Assembly: GCA_027731885.1 (NCBI GenBank)
Contig: JAQCAO010000058.1
Coordinates: 1-8,754, forward strand
DNA from: Actinomycetota bacterium
GTDB taxonomy: Bacteria; Actinomycetota; Actinomycetes; Nanopelagicales; Nanopelagicaceae
Direction of reading: 5' to 3'
DNA length: 8,754 bases
Shown: one piece after another, positions 1 to 5,838 of the stretch
How the letters are laid out: each line of letters begins with the position of its first letter
Position numbering within the stretch: the first letter of the stretch is position 1
The notes under the pieces: generated by a model
Told to the model about the DNA's origin: nothing
What the model saw: the letters and a program-made list of their open reading frames with translations, nothing else
Databases searched by the model: none
Position numbers and translations under genes: made by a program

Positions 1-1146
1 TCAGTTTATTCTGAACAACTTTCCAAACTCTTTAGCCCAAATTTCCCAGCGCCAGTTAGAGATTACCCATTCGCGTCCACGCGCACCCATCGCTCTCGCC
101 TCATCTAGATCATCCAAGAGCGCAATTGCAGCTCTTGCGATATCAGAAGAATTTCTCCCATCGACCGTAACACCAGTGACCCCTTCTAGGACTGCATCAG
201 GTGCGCCCCCGGACTTTCCCGCAATAACTGGTAAGCCACAAGCGCTAGCTTCAAGATAGACAATCCCTAAACCTTCGACCTCAAGTCCGGCAAGGCGCGA
301 GCGAGATGGCATTGCAAATAAATCCCCGACGCAGATATAGGAGGGTAGATCGGCATATTGAATACGGCCGATAAAGGTGATGGAATTTTTAAGCGCTAAA
401 TTAACAGTCAACGCCTCTAACTTTTTGCGGTAGGGACCTTCCCCCACCATAAGAATATGAGTATCTGGATGCTGACGCAGAATCTCGGGCAGGGCCGATA
501 TTAAAGAATCTTGACCTTTGCGATGAACAAGCCGACCAACGCTCACGATTACTTTCTTATTGGTCAGTCCTAGAGATTTGCGAAGTTGCGTCGCAGATGC
601 GCTAGGTGCGAAATGAGCTGTATCAATTCCAGGTGCAATCTTCACCATTGCAGATATAGATTTTTGAGAGAGCGCGCGCGATATCTTCGCCCGGGTAAAA
701 TCTCCTAAGTAAGTCAAATGGTCGACGCTGCGACCGATATAACCGATCGCCCAATTAAAGGGCCAGATACTCGCCCACCAGACTTCATGGCCGTGCGTTA
801 AGGCAACTATCTTTTTTGCGCCAGCTTTACGTAGCCCACCAGCCATAACCGCTAAAGGTGCGGCTGCACCAAAAAATATCGACTCAATTTTTTCGCTTAT
901 GATTACTCTTCTCACCGCTCTGAAGACTTGTGGCGTTGGGAGTAAAACTTTTGATTTATCTCGTATAACTCTTACCCCAAATTTATCTAACCAATTTTGA
1001 TCATAGGCTCGAGTATCGCCCTGCTGCGATGTGTAGACAGTTACCGAACCCACAGGCAGGCGCTCAATAAGTCCCATAACAAATGTTTCGATACCGCCCG
1101 CGCGCGGGCCAAAATCGTTTGTAATACAGATTATTTTTTCAGGCAT
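1..1146 (-). CDS. pimB: GT4 family glycosyltransferase, PimB'-like mannosyltransferase
   Basis: Probably transfers mannose from GDP-mannose to a phosphatidylinositol mannoside at the cytoplasmic face of the membrane. It is 381 residues, a GT-B fold enzyme with an N-terminal Gly-rich loop (GGIETFV, residues 17-23) and a THGHE motif at 117-121. The C-terminal domain has the phosphate-binding Arg205 and Lys210 in GRLVHRKG, and the GT4 EX7E motif (Glu291 and Glu299), followed by SGGAPD at 312-317. Length matches characterised actinobacterial PimB' enzymes (about 380 residues). It lies 12 bp downstream of the NlpC/P60 gene, the same neighbourhood as Rv2188c and Rv2190c in M. tuberculosis, which supports PimB' over other GT4 enzymes. 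The ATG at 1146 has no clear Shine-Dalgarno; a TAGTTT box lies 9 nt upstream, overlapping the previous stop. The stop codon is the first three bases of the window. The fold is certain; exact donor and acceptor are inferred. Confidence 0.85.
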   Translation of the reverse strand: MPEKIICITNDFGPRAGGIETFVMGLIERLPVGSVTVYTSQQGDTRAYDQNWLDKFGVRVIRDKSKVLLPTPQVFRAVRRVIISEKIESIFFGAAAPLAVMAGGLRKAGAKKIVALTHGHEVWWASIWPFNWAIGYIGRSVDHLTYLGDFTRAKISRALSQKSISAMVKIAPGIDTAHFAPSASATQLRKSLGLTNKKVIVSVGRLVHRKGQDSLISALPEILRQHPDTHILMVGEGPYRKKLEALTVNLALKNSITFIGRIQYADLPSYICVGDLFAMPSRSRLAGLEVEGLGIVYLEASACGLPVIAGKSGGAPDAVLEGVTGVTVDGRNSSDIARAAIALLDDLDEARAMGARGREWVISNWRWEIWAKEFGKLFRIN

Positions 1147-1158
1147 TTAATCTAAAAA

Positions 1159-2193
1159 CTAGAGGCGACGAGCGCCGACATAAGGTTTACTTCCAAGATT
1201 GGATGCACTCGCAATCTTTACACGTGATCCTGTGCGAGGTGCGTGCACCATTCTGCCCTTACCTAGATAAATTCCAACGTGTGAAATAGGGCGACCAAAA
1301 AAGACTAGATCTCCTGCTTTGAGATCACTGCGATTGACTGCTTTGCCATAATTAAATTGCGCTCGAGATGAGTGCGGTAGTGAAACCCCTGCAGTTTGAA
1401 ATGCCCGCATCGTCAAACCGGAACAATCCCAATAAGTCATGCCCGCAGCGCCAAAGACATAGATGTCACCGATTTGCTTGAGTGCAAATTGCAGCGCTTT
1501 GCCAGAACGCCCGGATACCGCAGAGATTTTCTTCGCTGCCGCAAGAGAGGATCTTTGGTCTGCATCTTCTTCTTCTTTGGCAAGGCGAGCCAGACGTTCA
1601 CGATCTTCCTTCTTAAGTTTACTCAAAAGTGATTCAGCTTCTGCCAATTTGGAAGTCGCTCGTGCGCTCTGCGCCGCTAGCCTCTTCTGGGCAGCCTGAA
1701 CCAGGGCGAGCTTGTCATTTACCGTCAGCGTGGTTGCGGTCAGGCGTTGCTTTGCAGCCTGAAATTTTCGCAGTTGCACCGATTTTTTCCGAGTTATCGC
1801 CTCGAGCGAACCGGCGGCAGAGAGATAGAGCGCTGGATCTGAAGAGAATAGAAGTTCAAGGCTCTGGCTTAATCCGCCACTCTTATATTGTTCGACAGCG
1901 ATCGCGCTCAATGATTTCGAGAGCGCATCTACGCTCTGGCTTTGGACTTCTCGCTTTGCTTCAATTCCGGAGAGCGTTCGGTTTAACGACGCTAACCTAA
2001 CTTTCGCCTCTTGCGCTCCCTCTGCAGCGGTAGTCGCCTCTTCCTCAAGTAAGCGAACTCGAGCCTGAATTTCCGCCAAAGTCTGGGCGGCCTCTGCAGA
2101 TGGGGAGGTGAAGAGTGGAGCGGTGATTGCAAATAGAGCGATCGCAACTACAGCGCCCGATCGCAGTCGCAGCCAATCTCTGAGAGCTAACAT
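1159..2193 (-). CDS. Secreted NlpC/P60 (C40) peptidoglycan hydrolase with coiled-coil N-terminus
   Basis: Likely a D,L-endopeptidase that cuts peptidoglycan stem peptides outside the cell. It has 344 residues. Residues 1-35 form a signal peptide: Arg-rich start, hydrophobic stretch from about 14 to 28, and a probable signal peptidase I site after AEA (33-35). Residues 37 to about 215 are rich in Ala, Lys, Glu and Leu with heptad-like spacing and are probably a long coiled coil, as in the RipA/CwlO type of hydrolase where it can hold the catalytic domain inactive. The NlpC/P60 domain covers about 230-344 with nucleophile Cys257 (in YWDCSGL), catalytic His305 (SHVGIY) and third polar residue His317 (VHAP). 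It is 12 bp upstream of the mannosyltransferase gene and downstream of the Cys-rich small gene. The ATG at 2193 has no Shine-Dalgarno; a TTGAGA-18-TAGCCT promoter-like pair ends 9 nt before it. Confidence 0.92.
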   Translation of the reverse strand: MLALRDWLRLRSGAVVAIALFAITAPLFTSPSAEAAQTLAEIQARVRLLEEEATTAAEGAQEAKVRLASLNRTLSGIEAKREVQSQSVDALSKSLSAIAVEQYKSGGLSQSLELLFSSDPALYLSAAGSLEAITRKKSVQLRKFQAAKQRLTATTLTVNDKLALVQAAQKRLAAQSARATSKLAEAESLLSKLKKEDRERLARLAKEEEDADQRSSLAAAKKISAVSGRSGKALQFALKQIGDIYVFGAAGMTYWDCSGLTMRAFQTAGVSLPHSSRAQFNYGKAVNRSDLKAGDLVFFGRPISHVGIYLGKGRMVHAPRTGSRVKIASASNLGSKPYVGARRL

Positions 2194-2202
2194 AAGGGTT
2201 TA

Positions 2203-2232
2203 AGGCTAACGGGGGCGCTAACCCATTCTCAA
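2203..2232 (-). promoter_or_regulatory. Candidate promoter of the NlpC/P60 gene
   Basis: Reading leftwards, TTGAGA (2227-2232) is followed after 18 nt by TAGCCT (2203-2208), a TANNNT -10 box. The start codon ATG begins 9 nt later, so transcription would start at or only a few bases before the ATG. There is no Shine-Dalgarno in the gap. It would let the hydrolase and mannosyltransferase genes be transcribed apart from the Cys-rich gene upstream. The call rests on motif and spacing only. Confidence 0.45.
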
Positions 2233-2239
2233 CTTGAGA
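2227..2239. repeat. Short perfect inverted repeat overlapping the -35 region
   Basis: TCTCAACTTGAGA is a perfect 6-bp inverted repeat around one central base. Its left arm is the TTGAGA -35 candidate of the leftward NlpC/P60 promoter. It could be an operator half-site pair, but a 13-bp palindrome can also occur by chance; no regulator is known. Confidence 0.3.
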
Positions 2240-2280
2240 TAGGCGTGGCTAGCCTGTGAATTTCGATATTGTTATGGCGA

Positions 2281-2466
2281 TCACGCTGAATTGAAGCGAA
2301 GTGGGCGTATGAGACCGCGTGAGGAGAGTAGATCTAAAGCGCTTGCGGTCGAATCAGGAATCTCGAGGGAGGCCTCCTTCAACTCTTTATTGGTGATGAA
2401 AAAAGTCAAGACGCAATCTTCGCACCCAATATCTCGGACGGCGCAACTTTCACAGGAAATGATCAT
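2281..2466 (-). CDS. Small conserved actinobacterial protein with paired CxxC motifs
   Basis: A 61-residue protein with Cys5-x2-Cys8-x5-Cys14-x2-Cys17 near the N-terminus (CESC then CEDC), followed by VLTFF, an acidic linker, and a C-terminal segment LSSRGLIRPLRF. It has no signal peptide or membrane segment. From memory it resembles a family of small actinobacterial hypothetical proteins that begin with such a Cys pattern, continue with a DCVVT-like motif and end in a GLVPPLR-like tail, often near cell-wall hydrolase genes; I could not check this by search. The four cysteines could bind zinc or an Fe-S centre, or act in redox chemistry; none is demonstrated. The overlapping plus-strand reading frame has an unconvincing composition, so the minus strand is preferred. 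It lies 87 bp upstream of the NlpC/P60 gene on the same strand. The ATG at 2466 is the only reasonable start; TACCTT lies exactly 6 nt upstream, while a GGAGG is 16 nt away, too far for a normal ribosome site. Confidence 0.75.
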   Translation of the reverse strand: MIISCESCAVRDIGCEDCVLTFFITNKELKEASLEIPDSTASALDLLSSRGLIRPLRFNSA

Positions 2467-2472
2467 GTCGAA

Positions 2473-2478
2473 AAGGTA
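2473..2478 (-). promoter_or_regulatory. Candidate -10 box of the Cys-rich small gene
   Basis: TACCTT on the minus strand fits TANNNT and is followed by 6 nt (TTCGAC) and then the ATG at 2466, the spacing expected for a leaderless transcript. No good -35 element is seen at 16-18 nt. A TATAAA at 2517-2522 on the same strand is an alternative that would give a leader of roughly 40-50 nt. Confidence 0.35.
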
Positions 2479-2488
2479 TCTGCCTCCA

Positions 2489-2515
2489 CTGACATCTCTT
2501 TCGAGGGGGTAGCCT
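2489..2515 (+). promoter_or_regulatory. Candidate leaderless promoter of the reductase-like gene
   Basis: CTGACA (2489-2494), one base from the TTGACA consensus, is followed after 15 nt by TAGCCT (2510-2515). The ATG begins exactly 6 nt later at 2522. The 15-nt spacer is shorter than usual, so the -35 call is weaker than the -10 call. The -10 hexamer is identical to the one proposed for the NlpC/P60 gene. Confidence 0.4.
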
Positions 2516-2521
2516 TTTTAT

Positions 2522-3019
2522 ATGTCGGTCTTTGCCTCCCTTGTCGTCGGTGGCGATGGCTCGACCTCCGTCGGTGGAAACTCTCGGCAGATTTCAAGCG
2601 GCGTAGATCGCACCACCTTCTTAGAGCGGCGGCGCAGCGCAGATTTTCTCCTAATCGGAGGTGACACAGCCCGCTGCGAGCCATACCATCGCACGCCCGT
2701 TCCGGTAGTTATCTCATCTCGCTCAATGATCAACGCCCTATCTGATAACCGCCTGGCTTATTGGTGGAACCTCTCCCCCGTCGTCGCCCTGGCGAAGGGG
2801 ATCAATAAATTTGGTGGAAACGTTCTGGTGGAATCTGGTCCAAAAATTTTAGATCAACTTTTATTGAGCAGATCCCTGGATGGGATTTATCTGAGCATCA
2901 CCAGGGTCACCGGGGGCGAAAACCGAATTGACATCTCTGATCTATTAGCGAGGTTCAATGAAATTTCGAGCAGCGAGATTGAAGGCACCACTTTTATTGA
3001 AGCTAAAATGCCGAAATAA
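2522..3019 (+). CDS. RibD C-terminal-domain (pyrimidine/dihydrofolate reductase-like) protein
   Basis: A likely soluble NADPH-dependent reductase of the fold shared by dihydrofolate reductase and the RibD reductase domain. The 165 residues show the family layout: an N-terminal strand with SL...GGDGSTSV (6-17), SRQIS (21-25), the nucleotide-binding segment LIGGDTAR (44-51), PVPVVISSRS (50s-60s), a second conserved glycine segment GGNVLVESGP (98-107), and a final strand region near TRVTGGENRID (118-127). The RibD deaminase domain is absent. It is shorter than typical members (220 or more residues), with a reduced middle part. The ATG at 2522 is the first possible start because an in-frame TAG lies at 2510-2512. 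No other riboflavin genes are in the window, so a role in riboflavin synthesis is possible but unsupported. Its last 17 bp overlap the end of the opposite EamA gene. Confidence 0.78.
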   Translation: MSVFASLVVGGDGSTSVGGNSRQISSGVDRTTFLERRRSADFLLIGGDTARCEPYHRTPVPVVISSRSMINALSDNRLAYWWNLSPVVALAKGINKFGGNVLVESGPKILDQLLLSRSLDGIYLSITRVTGGENRIDISDLLARFNEISSSEIEGTTFIEAKMPK

Positions 3020-3845
3020 TTGCAACACCGGCTACTGCGGCAAATACTCCAATGTATTGAACTCGGTGCAATCTCTCATTTAAAAATCTAAACGCTAAGC
3101 CTGCCGTAAAAATCGGATAAAGGGCCCCAAGCACCATCGCCAAAGTTAGACTTCCTTTTGTTGTTGCGATTCCTAAAAGTAAATTAGCTAAGAAATCCGC
3201 GCAACCGATAAATATTAAGATGGGCGCTAATCTAAGTCGTAAGCCACCTAAGGTGCGAAATTTCAGGAGAATTGCTAAGGAGACAAATAAAGTTGTCGTT
3301 CGCATCATCACCATGGTCATCAGCGGACTTCCCTGAGAGCCGATAGCCATCCAAAGTAAAGAGGTACCAAATCCGAGCGCAGCGCCAAGTGCGAGTATTA
3401 ATGGTTTGATCGGTAAACCTTGTGATAACTCGGGCCCGCTTGCTAAGAAGGCGCCAAGAATCGCTAAGGCAGCGCCAATAGAGAGAACTACAGATAAACG
3501 ATCGCCCTTTATAAAAAATGCATATGCGACTGGAATAAGTGCGGAAAGAGCGCTGATTGGAGCCACTACTCCCATACGCCCTGTGGCCAGTCCAGCGTAT
3601 AAACAAATCAAACCAAAATAACCAAGCACTCCAGCAAGTGCACCTGGAATAAAGTAGCCATCAGTACCAAATGCATTTGCCGAAAATTCTCCAGTAATAA
3701 GTACCAGGATAATTCCAAAGATCAGACCAATCGCTTGCGTAACTCCAAGGACTGCGATGGCTGGATATTTCTTACTTAGATTTCCACCGTGATAATCGGC
3801 AGTTCCCCACAGCAGACTGGAAAATAGCGCTAATAGGGTGGCCAT
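3003..3845 (-). CDS. EamA/DMT-superfamily membrane transporter
   Basis: A polytopic inner-membrane protein of 280 residues with about ten hydrophobic segments arranged as two tandem EamA repeats (roughly 1-135 and 150-280). Diagnostic stretches are the start LLALFSSLLWGTADY, the end of the first repeat with APISALSALIPVAYAF, and the second with GSLTLAMVLGALYPIFTAGLAF followed by LNERLHRVQYIG. Members of this superfamily export or exchange small metabolites such as amino acids, nucleosides or sugars; the substrate cannot be read from sequence. I chose the ATG at 3845; a GTG at 3884 would add 13 polar residues ahead of the first membrane helix and is less typical. TACTCT lies 8 nt upstream of the ATG, in keeping with neighbouring genes. 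It converges on the reductase-like gene with a 17-bp tail overlap and diverges from the DUF3000 gene. Confidence 0.88.
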   Translation of the reverse strand: MATLLALFSSLLWGTADYHGGNLSKKYPAIAVLGVTQAIGLIFGIILVLITGEFSANAFGTDGYFIPGALAGVLGYFGLICLYAGLATGRMGVVAPISALSALIPVAYAFFIKGDRLSVVLSIGAALAILGAFLASGPELSQGLPIKPLILALGAALGFGTSLLWMAIGSQGSPLMTMVMMRTTTLFVSLAILLKFRTLGGLRLRLAPILIFIGCADFLANLLLGIATTKGSLTLAMVLGALYPIFTAGLAFRFLNERLHRVQYIGVFAAVAGVAIISAF

Positions 3846-3853
3846 ACGACCGA

Positions 3854-3859
3854 AGAGTA
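3854..3859 (-). promoter_or_regulatory. Candidate -10 box of the EamA transporter gene
   Basis: TACTCT on the minus strand fits TANNNT and ends 8 nt before the ATG at 3845. No Shine-Dalgarno lies in the gap. No convincing -35 element is seen. The position supports the ATG at 3845 over the GTG at 3884, since that GTG would lie upstream of the proposed transcription start. Confidence 0.3.
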
Positions 3860-3904
3860 CACAGTATTGCGCCCTGCCTCCCACGTATAGCGCGCAGCCA
3901 TCTT

Positions 3905-3910
3905 TAGAAT
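3905..3910 (+). promoter_or_regulatory. Candidate -10 box of the DUF3000 gene
   Basis: TAGAAT, a strong TANNNT match, is followed by 6 nt (TAAGCA) and the GTG start at 3917. An in-frame TAA (3911-3913) sits inside the 6 nt, so no earlier start is possible. The -35 region is poor. This is the spacing of a leaderless transcript. Confidence 0.45.
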
Positions 3911-3916
3911 TAAGCA

Positions 3917-4498
3917 GTGGACGTAGCCCAATTTAATCGAATGATTGAGCATCTTCGTTCGGTCACACCACGCTCTGAAATTATTCTAGAAGAAGTCCCG
4001 GCGCCACAAAAACTAGCGACCTTTTCTTTTGCCTTTACCGCAGACGCATCTAATGGCTTACTCGGTGATTCAGAAGATGAGATTGCATCTGGGCGCTTCG
4101 TTCTATTACACGAGCCAGGTGGACAAGATACTTGGGAAGGTGAATTCCGCTGTGTAACATTTTTAAGTGCTGATGTAGATGAAGCGATGCAAGATGATCC
4201 ACTACTTCCTGAGGTTGGCTGGAGTTGGCTCCTTGATTCACTTTCTGCGGCAGGATGCCAATTTAACGCGCCTAGCGGAACGGTAACTCGTGTTTCTAGC
4301 GCATCATTTGGGAAGTTATCTCCACGCAATAATGAATCGGAAATTGAGATTCGCGCATCTTGGAGTCCAATTATTAAAGATAGCGATGAAATGATTCCTC
4401 ACGTCTTAGCCTGGTGCAATCTCTTAGGCGAAGTAGCAGGCTTGCCCCCTGTTGTTGAAGGAGTTGCCCCAATCTCCACAGCTCGTCGTAAAGCTTAA
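3917..4498 (+). CDS. DUF3000 family protein
   Basis: A 193-residue protein of the actinobacterial DUF3000 family, whose function is not known. Family features visible are LEEVPAPQKLA (about 24-34) leading into FSFAF, the central GRFVLLHEPGGQDTWEGEFR (about 58-78), then DPLLPEVGWSWL, an EIRASWSP strand near 140, and the conserved C-terminus PHVLAWCNLLGEVAGLPP. It looks soluble and cytoplasmic, with no signal peptide or membrane segment. The ribonuclease D gene follows after 23 bp, the same order as Rv2680-Rv2681 in M. tuberculosis, which suggests a linked role in RNA metabolism, though this is only an inference from conserved order. The GTG at 3917 is the first in-frame start after a stop; ATG at 3941 is an alternative that would drop eight residues. 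Confidence 0.88.
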   Translation: MDVAQFNRMIEHLRSVTPRSEIILEEVPAPQKLATFSFAFTADASNGLLGDSEDEIASGRFVLLHEPGGQDTWEGEFRCVTFLSADVDEAMQDDPLLPEVGWSWLLDSLSAAGCQFNAPSGTVTRVSSASFGKLSPRNNESEIEIRASWSPIIKDSDEMIPHVLAWCNLLGEVAGLPPVVEGVAPISTARRKA

Positions 4499-4507
4499 CT
4501 TCGTCCG

Positions 4508-4513
4508 TAAAAT
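4508..4513 (+). promoter_or_regulatory. Candidate -10 box of the ribonuclease D gene
   Basis: TAAAAT in the 23-bp gap after the DUF3000 stop fits TANNNT and ends 8 nt before the ATG at 4522. There is no Shine-Dalgarno in the gap. It would give ribonuclease D its own near-leaderless transcript in addition to readthrough from the DUF3000 gene. No clear -35 element is seen. Confidence 0.35.
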
Positions 4514-4521
4514 TAATAGAT

Positions 4522-5838
4522 ATGGATAACCTAGAAGAGAGCGCCCCGAATAATGAACCGGAGATCACTGCCGTTCCTCTCTTGACCCCCGCCGAGGGGG
4601 TTCCGCTTGTTATTTCAGATGAATCCGCCTTTGAAGATGCGTTATCTAAATTAGCACTTGGCGATGGGCCGTTCGCAGTCGATGCCGAGAGAGCTTCTGG
4701 CTTCAAATATAGCGCTCGTGCTTATTTAATTCAGATTAAGCGCCACGGTGGTGGATTGCATCTAATCGACCCGATTCCTTTTGGCCCGCACCATCGCCTA
4801 TTTGTAGAGTTAAATGATTTACTGCGCAGCGATGAAGTTATTTTGCACGCAAGTACACAAGATCTACCTTGTCTTCGTGAATTAGGAATTCATCCCAAGG
4901 AATTATTTGATACCGAACTTGGCGGTCGTATCGCAGGTCTTCTAAGAGTTGGCTTAGGTCCGCTACTCGAATCACTTTTGGAAGTCTCACTCGCCAAAGA
5001 ACATTCAGCCGCAGATTGGTCACAGCGCCCGTTGCCGCAAGAATGGCTTAACTACGCTGCCCTAGATGTTGAAGTTCTAGTTGAGCTCCGTAATAAAGTT
5101 TACGCACTCTTGGACAGTTCAAATAAATTGGAATGGGCGCGCGAGGAGTTTCAGGCGATTCTTAACGCTCCCCCGCCACCTCCTCGCATCGATCCTTGGC
5201 GAAGGACTTCCGGCATGCATAAAATCAAGAAAGGTAGCCAGTTAGCGATTGTTCGCGCACTATGGACAGTGCGAAATGAGATCGCCCAAGAGATCGATAT
5301 CTCACAAGGACGCCTGCTCTCGGATGCAGCCATTGTTGAACTCGCAGCGATCGCCCATCTAAAGCCGTTAAAGACCAAGAAGGATTTAGAGCGCGCGCTT
5401 CGCCCGATTGGCTTACGTGCGCGATGGCTGGAGAACGCCGCCTCTTGGATAAGTGCGATCTCTGACGCCTTAGCCCTTAGCGAGGAACAGTGGCCAAAGG
5501 TAAGGACGGATTCAGATTCATTGCCACCGATAAAGATTTGGCGTGAGCGCTTTCCCGAGAAGTATGCGCCTTTAACTCACGCCAAAGCGCGCCTTACAGC
5601 AAAGGCGCAAGAACTTTCAATACCCCTTGAAAATATGATTACACCTGAGTACATCCGCCGGATCTGTTGGAACTCCCCTAAAGGCGAAGTATCTGCTGCG
5701 CTCAGTGATTTGGGTGCTCGTAACTGGCAAATTGAAATAGCAGCGCCGATTTTAGAAGCCGCTCTACTTGAAAAAGAAGCGTTAGTTAGCGAAGTAGAAG
5801 ATAGCGATAGCGAAGTTAGCCTCGCGCAAAGTACCTAA
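4522..5838 (+). CDS. rnd: Ribonuclease D-like 3'-5' exonuclease with HRDC region
   Basis: A DEDD-family 3'-5' exoribonuclease, expected to trim the 3' ends of tRNA and other stable RNA precursors in the cytoplasm. The protein has 438 residues. The exonuclease domain covers about 30-205, with Asp54 and Glu56 in motif I (FAVDAERA), Asp114 in motif II (STQDLPCLREL), and Tyr178 and Asp182 in motif III (NYAALDVEVL), giving the DEDDy set. The family hallmark DWSQRPLP lies just before motif III. A Pro-rich linker (APPPPPR, 216-222) leads to an HRDC domain at about 236-315, and a second helical domain with HAKARLTAKAQELSIP fills about 340-415. The acidic, Ser-rich tail (about 420-438) comes from DNA with partly repeated GATAGCGA/TTAGCGAAG units. 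Its final 23 bp overlap the opposite ATPase gene. Motif I reads DAE rather than the commoner DTE; the metal-binding acids are intact. Confidence 0.93.
   Translation: MDNLEESAPNNEPEITAVPLLTPAEGVPLVISDESAFEDALSKLALGDGPFAVDAERASGFKYSARAYLIQIKRHGGGLHLIDPIPFGPHHRLFVELNDLLRSDEVILHASTQDLPCLRELGIHPKELFDTELGGRIAGLLRVGLGPLLESLLEVSLAKEHSAADWSQRPLPQEWLNYAALDVEVLVELRNKVYALLDSSNKLEWAREEFQAILNAPPPPPRIDPWRRTSGMHKIKKGSQLAIVRALWTVRNEIAQEIDISQGRLLSDAAIVELAAIAHLKPLKTKKDLERALRPIGLRARWLENAASWISAISDALALSEEQWPKVRTDSDSLPPIKIWRERFPEKYAPLTHAKARLTAKAQELSIPLENMITPEYIRRICWNSPKGEVSAALSDLGARNWQIEIAAPILEAALLEKEALVSEVEDSDSEVSLAQST

Noticed and set aside
1396..2000. Several plus-strand open frames across the NlpC/P60 gene
   Set aside because: Low-complexity translations antisense to a protein with complete catalytic residues.
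2291..2512. Plus-strand 73-codon open frame just upstream of, and in frame with, the reductase-like gene
   Set aside because: It ends in TAG 9 bp before the reductase ATG, lacks recognisable motifs, and is the antisense of the CxxC small gene, whose Cys pattern is far more convincing. The reductase domain already begins properly at 2522.
2463..2733. Two minus-strand open frames opposite the reductase-like gene
   Set aside because: Arg/Ser-rich translations with no motif, lying antisense to a recognisable protein family; shadows of the real gene.
3846..3884. GTG start at 3884 adding 13 residues to the EamA protein
   Set aside because: The extension is polar and contains no membrane helix start; the ATG at 3845 begins directly at a typical first helix and has a -10-like box 8 nt upstream.
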